This document shows positions 24,511 to 37,700 of a stretch of DNA of 64,000 nt, piece after piece. Where the stretch lies: NCBI GenBank assembly GCA_973895155.1, contig OZ316894.1, positions 1,550,001-1,614,000 on the forward strand. Direction: 5' to 3'. A model generated the notes under the pieces. The model was not told the DNA's origin. It saw only the letters and a program-made list of their open reading frames with translations, and made no database searches. Made by a program: the position numbers and the translations under genes. Position 1 is the first letter of the stretch, and each line of letters opens with the position of its first letter. The stretch comes from Marsupella aquatica (taxonomy: Eukaryota > Marchantiophyta).

Positions 24511-26397
24511 AATCGGCCCTACTCGGATCGGGCCATAACTTGCGCCCCCAAGCGTCCGTTGCCCATGGCATCAACTCCATTGGCCTTGGGCCCAAGAGGG
24601 GCTCTCAATCAAGTCCTCAGAACTCAAAGTCCGTCCAGGGGTCCGAACGGTCGACCTTGAGCCCGACCCTTTTCCCCCTTGGCCCAACCAGCTTTCAATT
24701 AGTCTAAGTGCCTAGTGTGTGTCACCAGCTTGGCGCCTTGCCTTCGCTAGTGCCACGTCTCATTGCCCATAAGTCTCCCCATGCTAAGTCCTCCCCGGAT
24801 GGCCTATCCGGGCCTGGACCATAAGGGAGTTTGGCGTCAGAGTCAGCGACGCCGGAGCTAAGTGTTAAGGTAATCGAGTTCCACGACTAAGCCCCATCTC
24901 ATTTGTGACAACAAAACCGGTTGTCAAGGGTGAGCATGGGAGAACACTTAATTGAGGTTGAAGGAGGCCTGGATATTTATGACTACGGTCTTCCCCCCAA
25001 CAGAAAGCCCGGGGGAAGTTCAAGCTAATAGATAGTAAGATTGGCCTGGTGCTTTGAACAATAGTTTGCTTAGGACATTTTCCCACATTTAGAACCAAAT
25101 ACCAAAACAAAAACTGTGTTCACGACTTCTCTCATAGAAACCAATAAATTTAAGTGCTGGATCGAGTGTTGGATGCATCCTTCTTAAATTAATTGCATCT
25201 TTTTTTAAACTGTCCAAATCCATCTAGTGAGCCAAGATTTTCTGTTCGCTATAGATTGATGATTGCTAATGATTTGGTGATCTGTACGATGAACCCAATC
25301 AATCGTCAAAATGATTATTATCCATGTATTCTCAACCATGTGAAATACCATAACAAAGAGATAGTCTATGGATATTGTGTTGCTGGTCGGAATAAATAAA
25401 AGTAAGAGGAATCAATCTGAGGAATCAATTGACTCCTAGACTGGATAGTTGTTTTACAAGAGGCGTTCAGAGCGATTTGTACCTTGAAGGGAGTAACGAG
25501 ATTGTCACCTGCTTATCAAACGATTTACACGACAAATACGTATTTACTCCTACTAAAATCGTTTGTTATCGTATGACGGGAACGTGGAGGGACGCTATTA
25601 GGATTCTATTGCATTTAGGATGAGTATGTTTATTTCCGCTCCCGGAAATGTAGTTTTTGATCAAGTCTACCAACTAGCCGCTCTGCTTTTGATCAAGTCC
25701 CATGGACTACACCACACACACACACTCCTATTGGTCGTTGGTGGAGTGCTGTCACCACCCCTTCTACTCACATGGTTGACCAAACCGTGCAAGGATTCCT
25801 TAGACACTTCTTGGGGAAAGAACACAATCTTGAACCGGAAAAGATAACGTCACACCAAAACTTGAGGAATCAAACCAAATCCATATCTTTTGGCAAAACG
25901 TCGTAACACATTGCAAGGACAACCCGACCTCCCGCCGTTTGCCCAACTACTGCCTCACTGGGGCAAGTGCTACACCTCTACCTCACTACTCTGGCTTGAT
26001 TCCCTCTTCTGGCAATGAGCTAACTTCCCTAAGCAAACACTAGACTGAGTTCCCCCCCTCACTACTCCGGGGCTCTCCCCCTAAATACTGAAAAAAACAC
26101 ACCAAAGCACCCCTCACGAGATCACCATGGTGGCGGCCACCCTAGCGGCGCCGCTAAAACCCTGCATAAACTTTCACACAAGAAAATCCCTAATCCTAAA
26201 TCATGCGGCACACACATGCTCCTAAAACCCTAATCTAACAATGGGACCGACGGTGCCTTCGACGGCGCCCCAACATCACTTCGTGAACCGTGAAAATACA
26301 AGTGACCCCATAATTGCCGAAACTAGGTGCCACTCCAATTGCACCTCTGAGCTCACCCCTGGGTAGCCCTACTCCCCCTGATCATGAATCACAAAAC
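24511..26397. other. Repeat-derived sequence without assigned domain
   Basis: This continues beyond the part shared with the second dispersed-repeat copy. Short frames near 25193-25623 are uninterrupted but match nothing I recognise. It probably belongs to the same or another decayed element. Confidence 0.4.
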
Positions 26398-27170
26398 CGC
26401 TCTCGAAATGGACGCCAAACGACCAAGTTATGGCCGTTTCAGTATCACTTATTTACCAACTTCGTCAGGCCCTAACTTACTCACCCCGGCTCCGTTTGAG
26501 GAGCGCCGCCTCTTGTTGGAATCAGCTCTGCGAGCTCTTTCCAACAAGCCCATGAGTGCACCCTTCCAAAAAGTTTCAAAATCCAGAGGTCGTATGACAG
26601 GTCCGTGCGACTACCCTAGTCCTCCTCTTCACTCACGGTGCCATGGCTTGAGCCCCGTGAGTTGGTCTCCTCATCAGTCCTCCTCCTCCTCACTCACGGT
26701 GCCCTGACTTGAGCCCCGATCCTCTTGTTCGCCACCACCGGTTCGTTGTAAAAGAAGGGGGCCCCTATAATTATTGAAACTAAAATTTTCTTAGAATTCA
26801 TTTCAGAAAACATATCTGAGGAGCCCTCCTCTTCCTGATCACGGCTCCATAAACGGTGCACAAAACGGAGGTCAAACGACCAAGATATGATCGTTTAAGT
26901 TTTTACGGGGCACCGTCTCCCTTCGTTTCGTCCGTACAACACGTTTCCCCTGGCTTTGCAAAACACGGATCACGGTTCCCCGTATGTGCTACTACCTCCT
27001 CCTTCCCTTGCAAAGCCGGGACCTCCTTCCGTACGGACGCCCGTACGGCCTCAAAACCCTCGTATTCTCAAAAAATGCGATTTGTCGTATCTCCTCCGTC
27101 TTAGCTTCGTTTCGGCGCTATGACACATCGTTGGATTCAGCTCGGCGAGCTCTTTCCAACAAGCCCATAG
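26398..27170. repeat. Two diverged copies of a retroelement-like block
   Basis: Blocks at about 26398-26555 and 26862-27170 share the phrases CAAACGACCAAG and GCGAGCTCTTTCCAACAAGC in the same order. Between them, 26617-26720 holds a short duplication around CTCACGGTGCC and TTGAGCCCC. Similar phrases (CTTTCCAACGCACC) recur in the dispersed repeat near 44677. No coding content. Confidence 0.6.
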
Positions 27171-29072
27171 ACTCCTGATTTTGAGATGATAAAAATCTGA
27201 TGTTTGTACAACCAGGGTCCGGACACACGTTCAAAGCAAGCACAAGAGGGAAAGGGTTTAGGTATGGGTGGAAACCCCACAAGTGAGAATAGAGAAAGAA
27301 GAGAAGGAAGAAAGTGTGAGGGCCCCTTCTACGGATGTGTTCTTCTACAGAGTGCCCCTCTACGGAGTGGGGAAGGGAAAGAGAACAAAAACCATGTGAG
27401 GACCACACAAAGGTTGAAGGGGAACACAAGTGTGAGAACCCATTCCTTCTAAGGGCCCTCCCACCATCACTACTCCAAGATTGCCTAGTTTGTTGTTTTA
27501 CGGGCGTTGAGGTCCCTCGAGATGTCACTGTTTGATATAGACCTAAAATCAACTAGAGAACCTCAGTTTCGCATGGGGCTCATTGAGGGCTTCAAAATGA
27601 ATCCAAACATGACCATGTTTGGAATAGTACTAGCGCAGAAACTTCTGTTTTAAGTTTCAACGTTTGCTATATTTTGGTCATTCTTCCCGTTTTGCGCCTT
27701 ACGTGGAGCCTCCGACCAGCCCCCACCCCTCCAAGATGCCCACACCTTGGCTCCAAGTCCTTGGGCTGCCTTGTGGCCTCCTTGTACCCCCTCAATGGTT
27801 CCCTTGTCATACATCACCGCCCGACACCCCTCTCAACTCCGGCCTCCGGTTGTCGCATCCATTTATTAGAACTAACAAAAATAAAAAATTTGAAAATCCA
27901 AACACTTTTACTACACATACTTGTCTTTCTACTTATATACGCAATTATAAGTCATCATTAAGTTACTACCGGGTTTGGGGCCCTGTCACAGAGATGCAGC
28001 TAACACCACTATACTTAAATGAAAATCAGGAGGGAAACAATTTGATCACTCAAACAGTTGCTCATGGGCATGACACTGGTATCAATGGATGAATGAATTG
28101 ATTTAATTGTCCACACATCTCCTTCCCTGAGGGCCATTGGCCAAAATCAAGAGAGTAGTATTTAATAAAAACAATAGGGAACAATCAACTTTGAGAAACC
28201 TGCTTACGAGGACAATACGTTTGGCCATCTTTCCCAACCACTATTGGATCCTAACAGGTCTGTGTGCATTTCAGTCTTTTACAGCCCTACCAAGGGAGTT
28301 TACAAAGCAAAAGAACACCACTATGGGCATTTACATTATCTGGATATATCAAGATATATCTTTGAACAGAGAAGGGAATGGCAGTCTCGGGACAATCTTC
28401 TTCACTAGCTCTTCAGGGAAATCCTCTCCTCCATTCTTTGTCTCCAACTGGCTAGAATTGCCACTGCCGCTGGTACGTTACCCCTTGCCATCTCTTCCCA
28501 CTCTCCATCTGAGTGCCATTAGACATCATTGAACAAGATAGAATTGAGTTTTGGAGCTGGACCACCGCATCAGCTGTCCAGGCTATGAATTTGGATAAAC
28601 CCCAACTTCTCTTAAGAGTGGGAATTGAGTTTGAGAAGCAAAGGACCACATCAACTACTGTACACAACTGAGAATTCAAATCCAACTTCCCAGGGATGAA
28701 ATGGGGGAAAAGAGAGCATCAATTGGGTTCATCACGAAGTTGATGCTCCGACTTGCATGAATTAAGTTGGCACCAACTTGGAACGGGAAGGAGATTTCAG
28801 CATTCTCCACTGCCATTGTTTCCAAAGTGGCAATTATTGGCGTTACCTAACGGATCTGGATGAGAAATCCGTGGGAACTGGGAACTCTCTTCTACTGCTC
28901 TTACTTGCCGCCCTCTTTCATTCTTTGTTAATAAAAAATTCCCAAAGTTGCTCTACTGGAAGAGACGTGTCTGCAAAGCAGGGTCCTGAACAAGCAAGAC
29001 AGGCCTCTAATTTACAACCCTGGGTTGTGACTTATAGCGTTGGAGTGTAATTATGAAGCAGGCTGTGAGTTC
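27171..29072. other. Intergenic stretch, nothing recognised
   Basis: Several open frames of 80-140 codons occur on both strands but have no recognisable motif, biased composition or plausible splice structure. I treat them as chance frames. Confidence 0.45.
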
Positions 29073-29390
29073 CAGTTTACACTTCTTGATGACTGTTTAC
29101 ATGGGTGTTGTTCAACCTAGTAATATGCTGGGGTGTCAATTTTGGTGACCTCTTGCAAAACATGTCCACCTCTTGCAAAATAAGTCCTCTATATCGGTTT
29201 CAGTTTACACTTCTTGATGACTGTTTACTTGGGCGTTGTTCAACCTAGTAAGGGGTGTCAATTTTGATGACCTCTTGCAAAACATGTCCACCTCTAAATA
29301 TAGGCTTCACTTTACACTTCTCGATGACTGTTTAAGTGGGCCTTGTCCAACCTAGTAAGGTCTGTCAATTTTGGTGACCTCTTGCATCAG
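29073..29390. repeat. Three-copy tandem repeat, units 83-128 bp
   Basis: Units begin at 29073, 29201 and 29308. Each has TTTACACTTCT, GATGACTGTTTA, CAACCTAGTAA and a final GACCTCTTGCA. Units differ by small deletions, so the length falls from 128 to 107 to about 83 bp. Non-coding. Confidence 0.85.
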
Positions 29391-30774
29391 TCCTGAAAAC
29401 AATATATGAGAGAGAGATCATAAAGAGTAGCTTATACACACCCAGTCAAGGCCACCGTCAAAACGAGACCATATCCACACAAAGCATATGGTTTAGTCAC
29501 ACAGATTGGTAGAGGGAGTATCTTTATTGGATATGATATCCACCAGATCATTCATGTCAGAAATTCACAAGTTACCGAATGCACATGGTATGTCATGGGA
29601 GGACAAATAGAAGTTTGATACGCAGTAAACAAAAGGGTCATACGAAAAGGAGTTATATTCCAAGTAAGTAATATGAAAAGATAAAGTAGTGACATCATGA
29701 TATGTGTTGTAACAGAACAGAGCAGTATGAGATGTGTGTATTCATGCGTCATTGAGAAATATTTAATCAAAGTTAAAAAAATCAGGAGAAAAAGATACGT
29801 CACAAGTATTAGCATAGAGGTAACTCTGCATTGTGGATGACAGCACCAGAAAGAGATAAGCATAGGTTAGTATTGAGACAAACATTTGAAGAAAAAATAT
29901 CTTTCCTTTACAATAAAGACTTGTCTTGATCAGATCAAGCCAGAAGGTAGCGGTTCATCATATCTGTCTGTCATACAGATTGATGTAGACCATCATCCTG
30001 AACTGAAAATGTAGGTGACACGGGCTACATTGCAGGCCCCATGGTCGTCTTTCAGCCCCCATCCATGGGGAGAATCCAGTCAAACTTAGGACAGATTCAA
30101 GCTACACGTTTCTGCTACCAAAGCCCAGGCGGTAACGGGGAGACGCGTAATCAGTTCAAGGCTAGCACAAGAAATATAAAAGAAATCATACAGCATAGAA
30201 AAAAACAAGGTCATACCTGTTGTGCCCAGGCCATTTTTCGTGTACTGGAGTTGTGTAATCTGAGGTCTGGTTGATTGACTTGGTCACCTTGAGTATGATG
30301 TACTTAGAAAAACTATATCACAAGCATCTATTGGGGCAGAGCATGGGCACAGAGTACATGGCAGGAGAATGTCCTGGCCCACGTAGTGCAGTGTGTGAAC
30401 AGAACATTGGAAATGATGTTAGTGCAAGATACCAGAGTGTTGTGCCAAGAGAATAATTGTAGAGAGTGAACAGTGCGCTTTTAAAGAAGGTTGCGTAGGT
30501 CCTGAGATATTTTAGGTTTTCTTTGTGGGGTCCGAAACCCTATGGAGACCGTAAGATCTAGGGTATTTTATTTGAGTGGTAGATGTACTAACATCTCTTA
30601 GCGTTAAGATCGAGTGGTGGTGCATGTGTCAGAAAATTAGTATATTTATTTATGTGCATAAATGTAAGTGTAAGTTAAAAATACTTATATTTTATATGTA
30701 TAAACATGTCCGACATTGGTTTTGAGGTATTTCTATAATACTGATTTAAAGTGGGTAATTCGATTTTCTTTTGT

Positions 30775-30776
<2 letters not shown>
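29391..30776. other. Intergenic stretch, nothing recognised
   Basis: No domain, tRNA or element terminus seen. A short frame at 30041-30274 is not recognised. Confidence 0.45.

Positions 30777-30822
<46 letters not shown>
30777..30822. repeat. AG dinucleotide microsatellite
   Basis: Uninterrupted (AG)n of about 23 units. Confidence 0.97.
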
Positions 30823-30823
<1 letters not shown>

Positions 30824-31524
30824 ATTAACCTCTCATATTGACTAACTTTTACCCTTAGTTTGTTGCACTGGTTGTGTTGCACCATTATGGTTGTTTTATG
30901 AGTGCCTCTAGTCCCATTATGGATCTGGTTGAATTTTTGAAATAATTCATTCACTCTTCACAAACACTAAAAGGAAAACAGGGATCAATCTTCTAAAGAC
31001 ATTACTCTAAATGGACTCAAAATAGTGGAGGCCTGGTGTATTTAGAATTACCCTTGGTATAAAAAATTGCACAGGACATTCATATCTCATGGCTCAAGTT
31101 CCACTTCAAATCTACTTCAGAAATACTGGGTTTATACAAGTATGGGTTTCCAAATCAACTTTGAAATACTTCTTGTCCCCCCCCCAATAAATAAATAATT
31201 GCACAAGCTGCAATAATGCATAGATGCATGTATGCACTTATATACTGAACTGCACTTATACAGCTGTCATCTACTGCCTGGCTTCTGCACTTACACATAG
31301 TATTCAAAAAGTGCATTTCCCAATGAAAATTTTGGGATTCTCAAGAGCTACACTAATCCACAGAATCCACTCATGGGCACTTACATACTAAACTGCACTT
31401 AGACATGGTGGACCGCATGGGCACACATTCAAGCAAAGATTAAGGATGAGAAGAGGAAATCAAAGGCCCAAATATGAAGATGACCTGGCCTCCTAAGGAT
31501 GGAGCTCATTGATTCACAGGCACC
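30823..31524. other. Intergenic stretch, nothing recognised
   Basis: AT-rich. The word TGCACTTATA and close variants recur near 31225-31400. No gene seen. Confidence 0.45.
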
Positions 31525-31578
31525 TTGAGCAATCACTTTGACCCTGTGTTATCTATGCAAGTCAAAGTGATTGCTCAA
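31525..31578. repeat. Perfect 18-bp inverted repeat with 18-bp loop
   Basis: TTGAGCAATCACTTTGAC at 31525-31542 is exactly reverse-complemented at 31561-31578. No run of T follows and no gene abuts it, so a terminator role is unsupported. Confidence 0.85.
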
Positions 31579-34500
31579 AGTGTAGACCCTTGCTATCTAT
31601 GCAAGTTGGAACTGCCACCAAGGTCTACTTCAAACGTACCCAGGTTAAGAGTGTGCCGTTCAAACCAGGGACCCTTGCTTTGTGAGTTGGAATTGCAACC
31701 AAGGCCTAGTTCAAACCAGGGTTAGCTTATACAGGTCTGAAAATGGGGAACTGGTGGAGTCTCCAGAGCTGGATCATGGCAATTTATTTCCCTGATCCCA
31801 AACCGTGGTGCTAAATTCACTAATAGTGGTCATCGGCTAGAAAATTGCTGGAGATCTCTTATGTGCGCATGAGGTCAATTGGCAGTTGAGGTGAGGGAAC
31901 AGCGAGTACAATCATGTTAAAGAAACTCTTGGTTTGTTTTTGCTGTACAAAGCGCATACTCAACTAGACGATCTTTTCTTTTTCTCAGTTGTACAATTTT
32001 TGGTCGGACAATTGACCAAATTCACCTTGTAAGTAATGAAGGTTTCATTTGTTTTCAGTCAGTGGTGTGCCCGGTGGTTTGTCTTTAGAGTGAAGTCCTG
32101 GACTTCTTCCTGGGCAACTAACAACAAATCCGTGCTGAGAGATTTATCAATGGTACCGCTAGGTTTACACCAAAAATGGTTGAAGTTCATTGATCCCAAT
32201 GCTATTGGAAATTAATCTTGACAGATAATTTTTTTGAGAATTGATGGATGGCAAATTGATTGATCATTGATTTCGTTCGCTTTTTACATGCGTAAAATTA
32301 GATACCTCTAGTCTCCAGAGAATGGGACTCCTATTATTTGTTGAGAAGTTAAGATTGAGAGATGGTGGTGGCTTGTATTGGAGGAAGATATTCTGCTTCC
32401 ATTGTAATTTCATCAATTCATGTATTTACTACTGACAGCTTAATTCAAGATCTCAAGTTTTGTCTCCAAAGGCATGATTGTCGACAGTCTTATGTTCCCT
32501 GGATGATAAAGGTAAGCTGGCTTAGTTGCCAACGTTTTACTAACACTGAAGGCGTAATTATGCTAAGTTGCACTAAACTGATAGAGAGAAAAGGTCAGGT
32601 CTGTGAATGATCTTTCAAGGCAACAAAAAAAAAGAGTCAGGTCTGTGAAATACATCTCTGGAAGGGAAGCCATTGCGAGGACAGTACCGATCAGGATTCC
32701 AAGTCAATCCCATTCTGGTTCCTAGCTTGACTGAGCTCATGGAAATGACACGTTCACTTAGATTGTTTCAAGCTAAAATTAATGAGCCGCTGACTCCACA
32801 TTGGCCCCACTAGTAGGGTCCGCAACGACCAAGTGCCCAAGCGCCCGAATTCCAGCAAGAGAGAAGACCAAATTAGCACAACGCTTGTGAGTAACCCCAT
32901 CCTTGGGTGGTAATACATGTCCCTGCTCGATCATGACAATCATGGTACCCAGAGTCACACAATAGGACAAATGGACTATGCGTCTGCAAGGATCTACAGT
33001 ATATAGATTGTGCAGAATTTAATTCAGATTCGGATCACGTGCAAGACCATGGCCGTGCCTTTTGGTCAATCGATTGACTAGAACACATCTACCTCATGGT
33101 CGGATAGGATAATCTTTAGTTTTGGATTTATAAACCTGCGACCAAAGGCTGTAGATTGATGGTGAAAGTTAGACGACGTCTAGCTTGAACAGGGAAGCAA
33201 GATACTGGCTTGGTGTTGACGAAGTACACTTCCTGTTACTCCTGCAGGCTCTAGAGTATCCATCCTATCGAAGGCCTACTTGATATCCATCCTGTAGAAT
33301 GCCTAATCGATACGTGAGTTCACAGAGTAGAGGACAAACAAGGGAACGCGTTTAAGTAGGCGAAACGAGACCAGACGGAGAAAATAGAAGGTCGGAAGAC
33401 AGCCATACCCCCAGTATAAGCTCCTCTTGAGGTAAGCTAATCGTCTCCTCAACTCAAACTCAACATTTCCGAGCTGCATTTTGGGTACGTTTGATAGGTT
33501 TTCGTGGTTGCCTGCAGTCAGTGCTTTCTCGGTAGATGCTTTGTTGAGGTATTTTGTTACCCACCTTTGCATGAATGGGAGGTGCTGAGATCTTCGGTTT
33601 TCAGATCTCCCGTGTCAGTGAAGGCCGCAAGTGCAATTTGACGGAATCTATGGATCGCGTAGGAAGTGTGAACTCTACTTAGTGGATTTCAGTGGAAACT
33701 TTGCCTTCTGTTTGGTCCCGGCCGGGGGATTGCATATTGCATGGAAGAATGTGAGGTTAATTTTAATTCTGCCCGGACAGATCACGCCGCACCGCAGGTG
33801 TTTCCTGGTATTCTGGGCATGCGAGGGTGAATTGGTGCTTGATGCACAAGCAGGCCCAAGGCTGCCTCCTCAATTTCAGCGCCTAACATTGGGGTCGACG
33901 TCGTCTGAGAATTAAATTCCACTGCTCGAACCTTCAGGTCTGGCGGAAGGGTTCGCCATCCAAACTTGTAAGTAATTTCAATACGTGCGCAGTAAGCTTA
34001 CAGTCCCAGATTTCTAGCCGATCAGATCCTCCAGTTCTGATAGTCCTGCAATTGTCTAGCCTCCTATGGACTCAGATGTAGCTCTGCACTCTTCAACGGC
34101 TCAGCGATGATGAACAAAGAACCAGACTTTTCTTTCCCGACTCCATTTTCATAGATACGAAGAAAGATTTCTGGGTTTTGCCACCCCTCGAACAGGTCCT
34201 CAACACCCCGCGGCTACTAGTGTGAAGTTGAAGACTTTACTCTTGCACGTAACGCTAGATCTTGGGTTACTTTCTTGGTTGACAGGATATCTATGGATCG
34301 AAGAGAGTTCTCCGGGCTTTGCACTGCATCTTCCGCTGTTCACTAAGAAGCCGACTGACCTTCTCCGTTCTGATCTCCCTTCTACTCATACAGATAGATT
34401 CGAGCCTTTAAATTAATAAAATCTACCGAAGGTGAAAACTATCTCCAGGTTGCAATCGAAATATATATCACCTCCTAACGTTTTTAAGCTCACAGGCTCC

Positions 34501-34752
34501 TGGAAACGGCTGGGCCCGATTAGTAAGTGTGCAGTGGGGAATCTTTCCTAACTAACATTGGGCATATCGTTCTATACTTAGATCTGGAAGTTCTTTATTT
34601 GATGTACACTCGATCCTACACTACTAGTGCCGCTCCAGCTTTCGCCTCATAGATACACCAGTGACATTTGTGTAAGAACGCCTCCGACCTTCGATACTGT
34701 TATGGTAATCGCTGACGGCTTTCTAATCCATGCCTGGTCGGACTGCAGATTC
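31579..34752. other. Intergenic stretch and 5' flank of the NLR gene
   Basis: No coding exon is recognised. The last few hundred bases must hold the NLR promoter and 5' UTR, possibly with a leader intron, but I could not locate a TATA box or transcription start with confidence. Confidence 0.45.
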
Positions 34753-37700
34753 ATGGCGGTGGTAAGTGAAGTCGTTGCAGTATGCAGTTCAATCCTCGGC
34801 ATTGTGTCAAAGATCGACAATGTCAAGGAAGACTGGTTCACTGCATCAGCCGAGTACCAAAGTGAAGCGGAAATCCTCCGCTCAAGGCTTATCTTCTACG
34901 AAGAGCAAGTCCACACCCATCAGCAACCAGTGGACAGTACTATGATGAAGACTTTGAAGAGAGCTGAATCAACATTGAGGAGGGCGGAAGCAAGATTGAA
35001 TAACTTGGAGAAAAGCGTCGACAGCAACCAGTGCTGTTCGCAAATCTGGTGGTTGTATGCAAAGGTGACCATGACCCTTTTCCCAGAGAAATTAGAGTGC
35101 ACATTGAAGAAGGTGAACCAGGACCTTGATGGCATCCTTAAAATATTCAAGGACGAACAGGAACTCTCTGGTCTTCTGCGAGAAGCAGACAAGCGTCGAG
35201 CCATCTCTACAGTTGTCCACAATAACGATAATAAATATGTGCCAATAGAAAAGTCACAGTCTGCGGTCACTCAAGCCATCGAAGATTCTGATGGCCCTCC
35301 CATGATACTACTGCATGGTGGAGTAGGTAAAGGCAAATCCACTCTTGCCAGATACATGTGTGAGCGCTACGGGCCATTTGGAGAAAAAAAAGGCGTCTTT
35401 GATCACGTGATTGTGGTGTCGTGTGCTAATAGTTCCATATCTGATCTTGCCACCAAGCAATATGAAATCTTGGAGCAGCTTTCTCCCACGAGTTTAACCG
35501 AGGAAAGCAGTTCAAGATCTGGAACTGGAAAATCTGGGGACAGTACGGGCTCAAAATCTAGAATTGCAAGAGCTCTCCAAAATTTCTTCATTGGCAAGAA
35601 GATTCTGATGGTCTTAGACGACGTTTCAGATAAGGGGTTTCTGTATAAAATGTGGGAGACTGCCAGAGATGGTAAAGATGATAAGATACTCATCACTTCC
35701 CAATGGTCGAATATATGCGACGACTTTAAACATGACTCTTTGCTTATTACGATGGAAGATCCTACCAATGAGGAAGCGAGACAGATCCTTGCTTCTCTTG
35801 TGGGGCTGGAGAGTAATAGAATTCCTGAGAATATACAGGTTAGTTCCTCGAGCACATTTCACCCTGGTCGTTTATTGAGGAGGTACTTGTTTTGTTAAGT
35901 TGTCTGGTGTACATGTTTCTAATGTCTACTAACTAGATTAGTCCTTAATTACTGTATGTTTTATCTTTGTATACAGGGGATAGCAGATGAGATGATCAAA
36001 GCAACAGCGGGAAATCCGTTAGCTTTGGCATGTTTGGCAAGTAACTTTGCTTATGTAAAGGATGCTAAAGATAAAACAAAGAAGCGGGATTGGCAAGCTG
36101 CTTGGAGAGAGTTGTCTCAGTTGCTTGGCAATAAAGCGATGGCTATCGTGGCAGGGCAGAATAGTGAGACTGCCGCTAGAAGCCTGTGGGGTGCCATGAA
36201 GATTTGTATAGAATCCCTTCAAACAGAGGGTGCAAAACGCACACTCTTCTTGATGTATGCATGTAAAGGAGTATCGGTTCCTGAAGAGGTCCTGCGGATT
36301 TTGTGTGCTGGTATGAAGATGTCAAATTCTACTTTCAAGAGGTCCATAGATGAATTGCGCATGCGAGACCTACTGAAACCTACAACGGATACATTAGCAT
36401 GGAAGATGAATTTGGGGAACGGACCAAATGACGAAGTGTCTGCTGCGTGGTCCCTACAGTCTTTAGTGAAGCTCTATATGGAACGGCATGTGGTAGGGAA
36501 ACAGGAAATGAGGGCAGTGATTGGGGCATTGGTTGGTGATGACCAGCTTCCACCTGAGTCAAGCACCAAATACAAGGTACAGGATCATGAAACTGAAATA
36601 TTGGAGATTGCAAGCGGGACTAAAACAGCAACTGTGGAGAGTGATGAGGTGAGGGTGACAATTGCTCTTTGTGCTCTGTACTTTGACCGCCACCATTCCG
36701 ATCAAGGCGTGACTCAAGCCGTGGCCAAGGCTTTTAAAACATCCAATATTGAAGACTCTGAAGACAACATTAATGATCTGAGGAGGAAGGCGATTGAGCC
36801 GTTGATATGGCTGCTCGACAAGCCTGAAGAGGACGACGAATGGGCGGAAATGGATAAATGCTGTGTGAGGAAGGTACTGTCCTGTTCCCCTTGACTATGT
36901 TCTTTCCTTTGCAACTTATGTGAGTCCTCATTGAAGTTAGAGAATCATTCGTGTAATTCAAATACCCAAGCACGCACAGATCTAACAGTTCACATGTTTC
37001 GCATGACCGATTTATTCAAAGTTTACTAGCCGTACTTGAGCCATTCTTCGCAAGTGCACTTCTTCTGAAAATCCAAAGGACAGTACTCTGTTAACTATGC
37101 AAATTCAACTTCTCCCGTGAAATTACTGTTTGATAGCATGGGGCTGTTAGTATGGTAAACGCAAGTAATGAGTTATCTTGTAAGTCTATTGGACAGAATA
37201 ACTATTTAGGTTCTATATCTGATAGTTTTTAAAATCAGAGGTCGAGTCTTAGAAGCATGATTTCTTAGAAGAGCCATGTGTCTTGGTGAAGTTTGTTTGC
37301 CTTGTTTTTATTTGACATGATTTCTTGGAAATTGTAACAGTTGTGTCTGTATTAAACGAAGCGCGGTTATTTGAAGTGATGTTTTGTCACTGAATTGTTT
37401 TGGACTTGTGAATCACTTTCTTTGCAGGTTGTTCTTGACTACATATGCAAGCGTCAGCTAGATAACAAGAACATCACTCATCTGTTGAAGTTGGCTGCTT
37501 GTCCTGCTGCACAATTGGCCACTCTCAAGGCCATCACTCACATTACAACCATAGAAGAAACGCCCCTGCTCAACGAAAACACAGTCCAGTTTTTACAAGC
37601 TGTAGTCGACCTTTTGAATGTGAAGGAGGGTTTCCACACCTCAGTTCAAGAGGCGGCCTCTACAGCACTGTGTGAAAGTTGTTGGAAGGCGGCGTACGAC

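Noticed and set aside
27118-27552. Minus-strand 144-codon frame
   Set aside because: No domain, GC-rich repeat context and overlap with a recognisable repeat phrase; taken as chance.
28137-28532. Plus-strand 131-codon frame
   Set aside because: No motif, no splice partner and no codon-use signal that I could recognise.
29552-29863. Leu/Ile-rich minus-strand frame resembling membrane segments
   Set aside because: Hydrophobicity follows from AT-rich sequence read on that strand; no family match or start context.
30777-30822. CRISPR-like or regulatory array
   Set aside because: It is a plain AG microsatellite with no spacers.
31525-31578. Rho-independent terminator
   Set aside because: Eukaryotic context, no T tract, no adjacent gene end; reported only as an inverted repeat.
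33631-33915. 94-codon plus-strand frame upstream of the NLR as a leader exon or separate gene
   Set aside because: No homology recognised and no splice path in phase to the NLR start.
34627-34752. NLR start at GTG 34627
   Set aside because: Non-ATG start and the added residues do not look like an NLR N terminus; ATG 34753 begins a typical CC-like helix. ATG 34702 remains possible.
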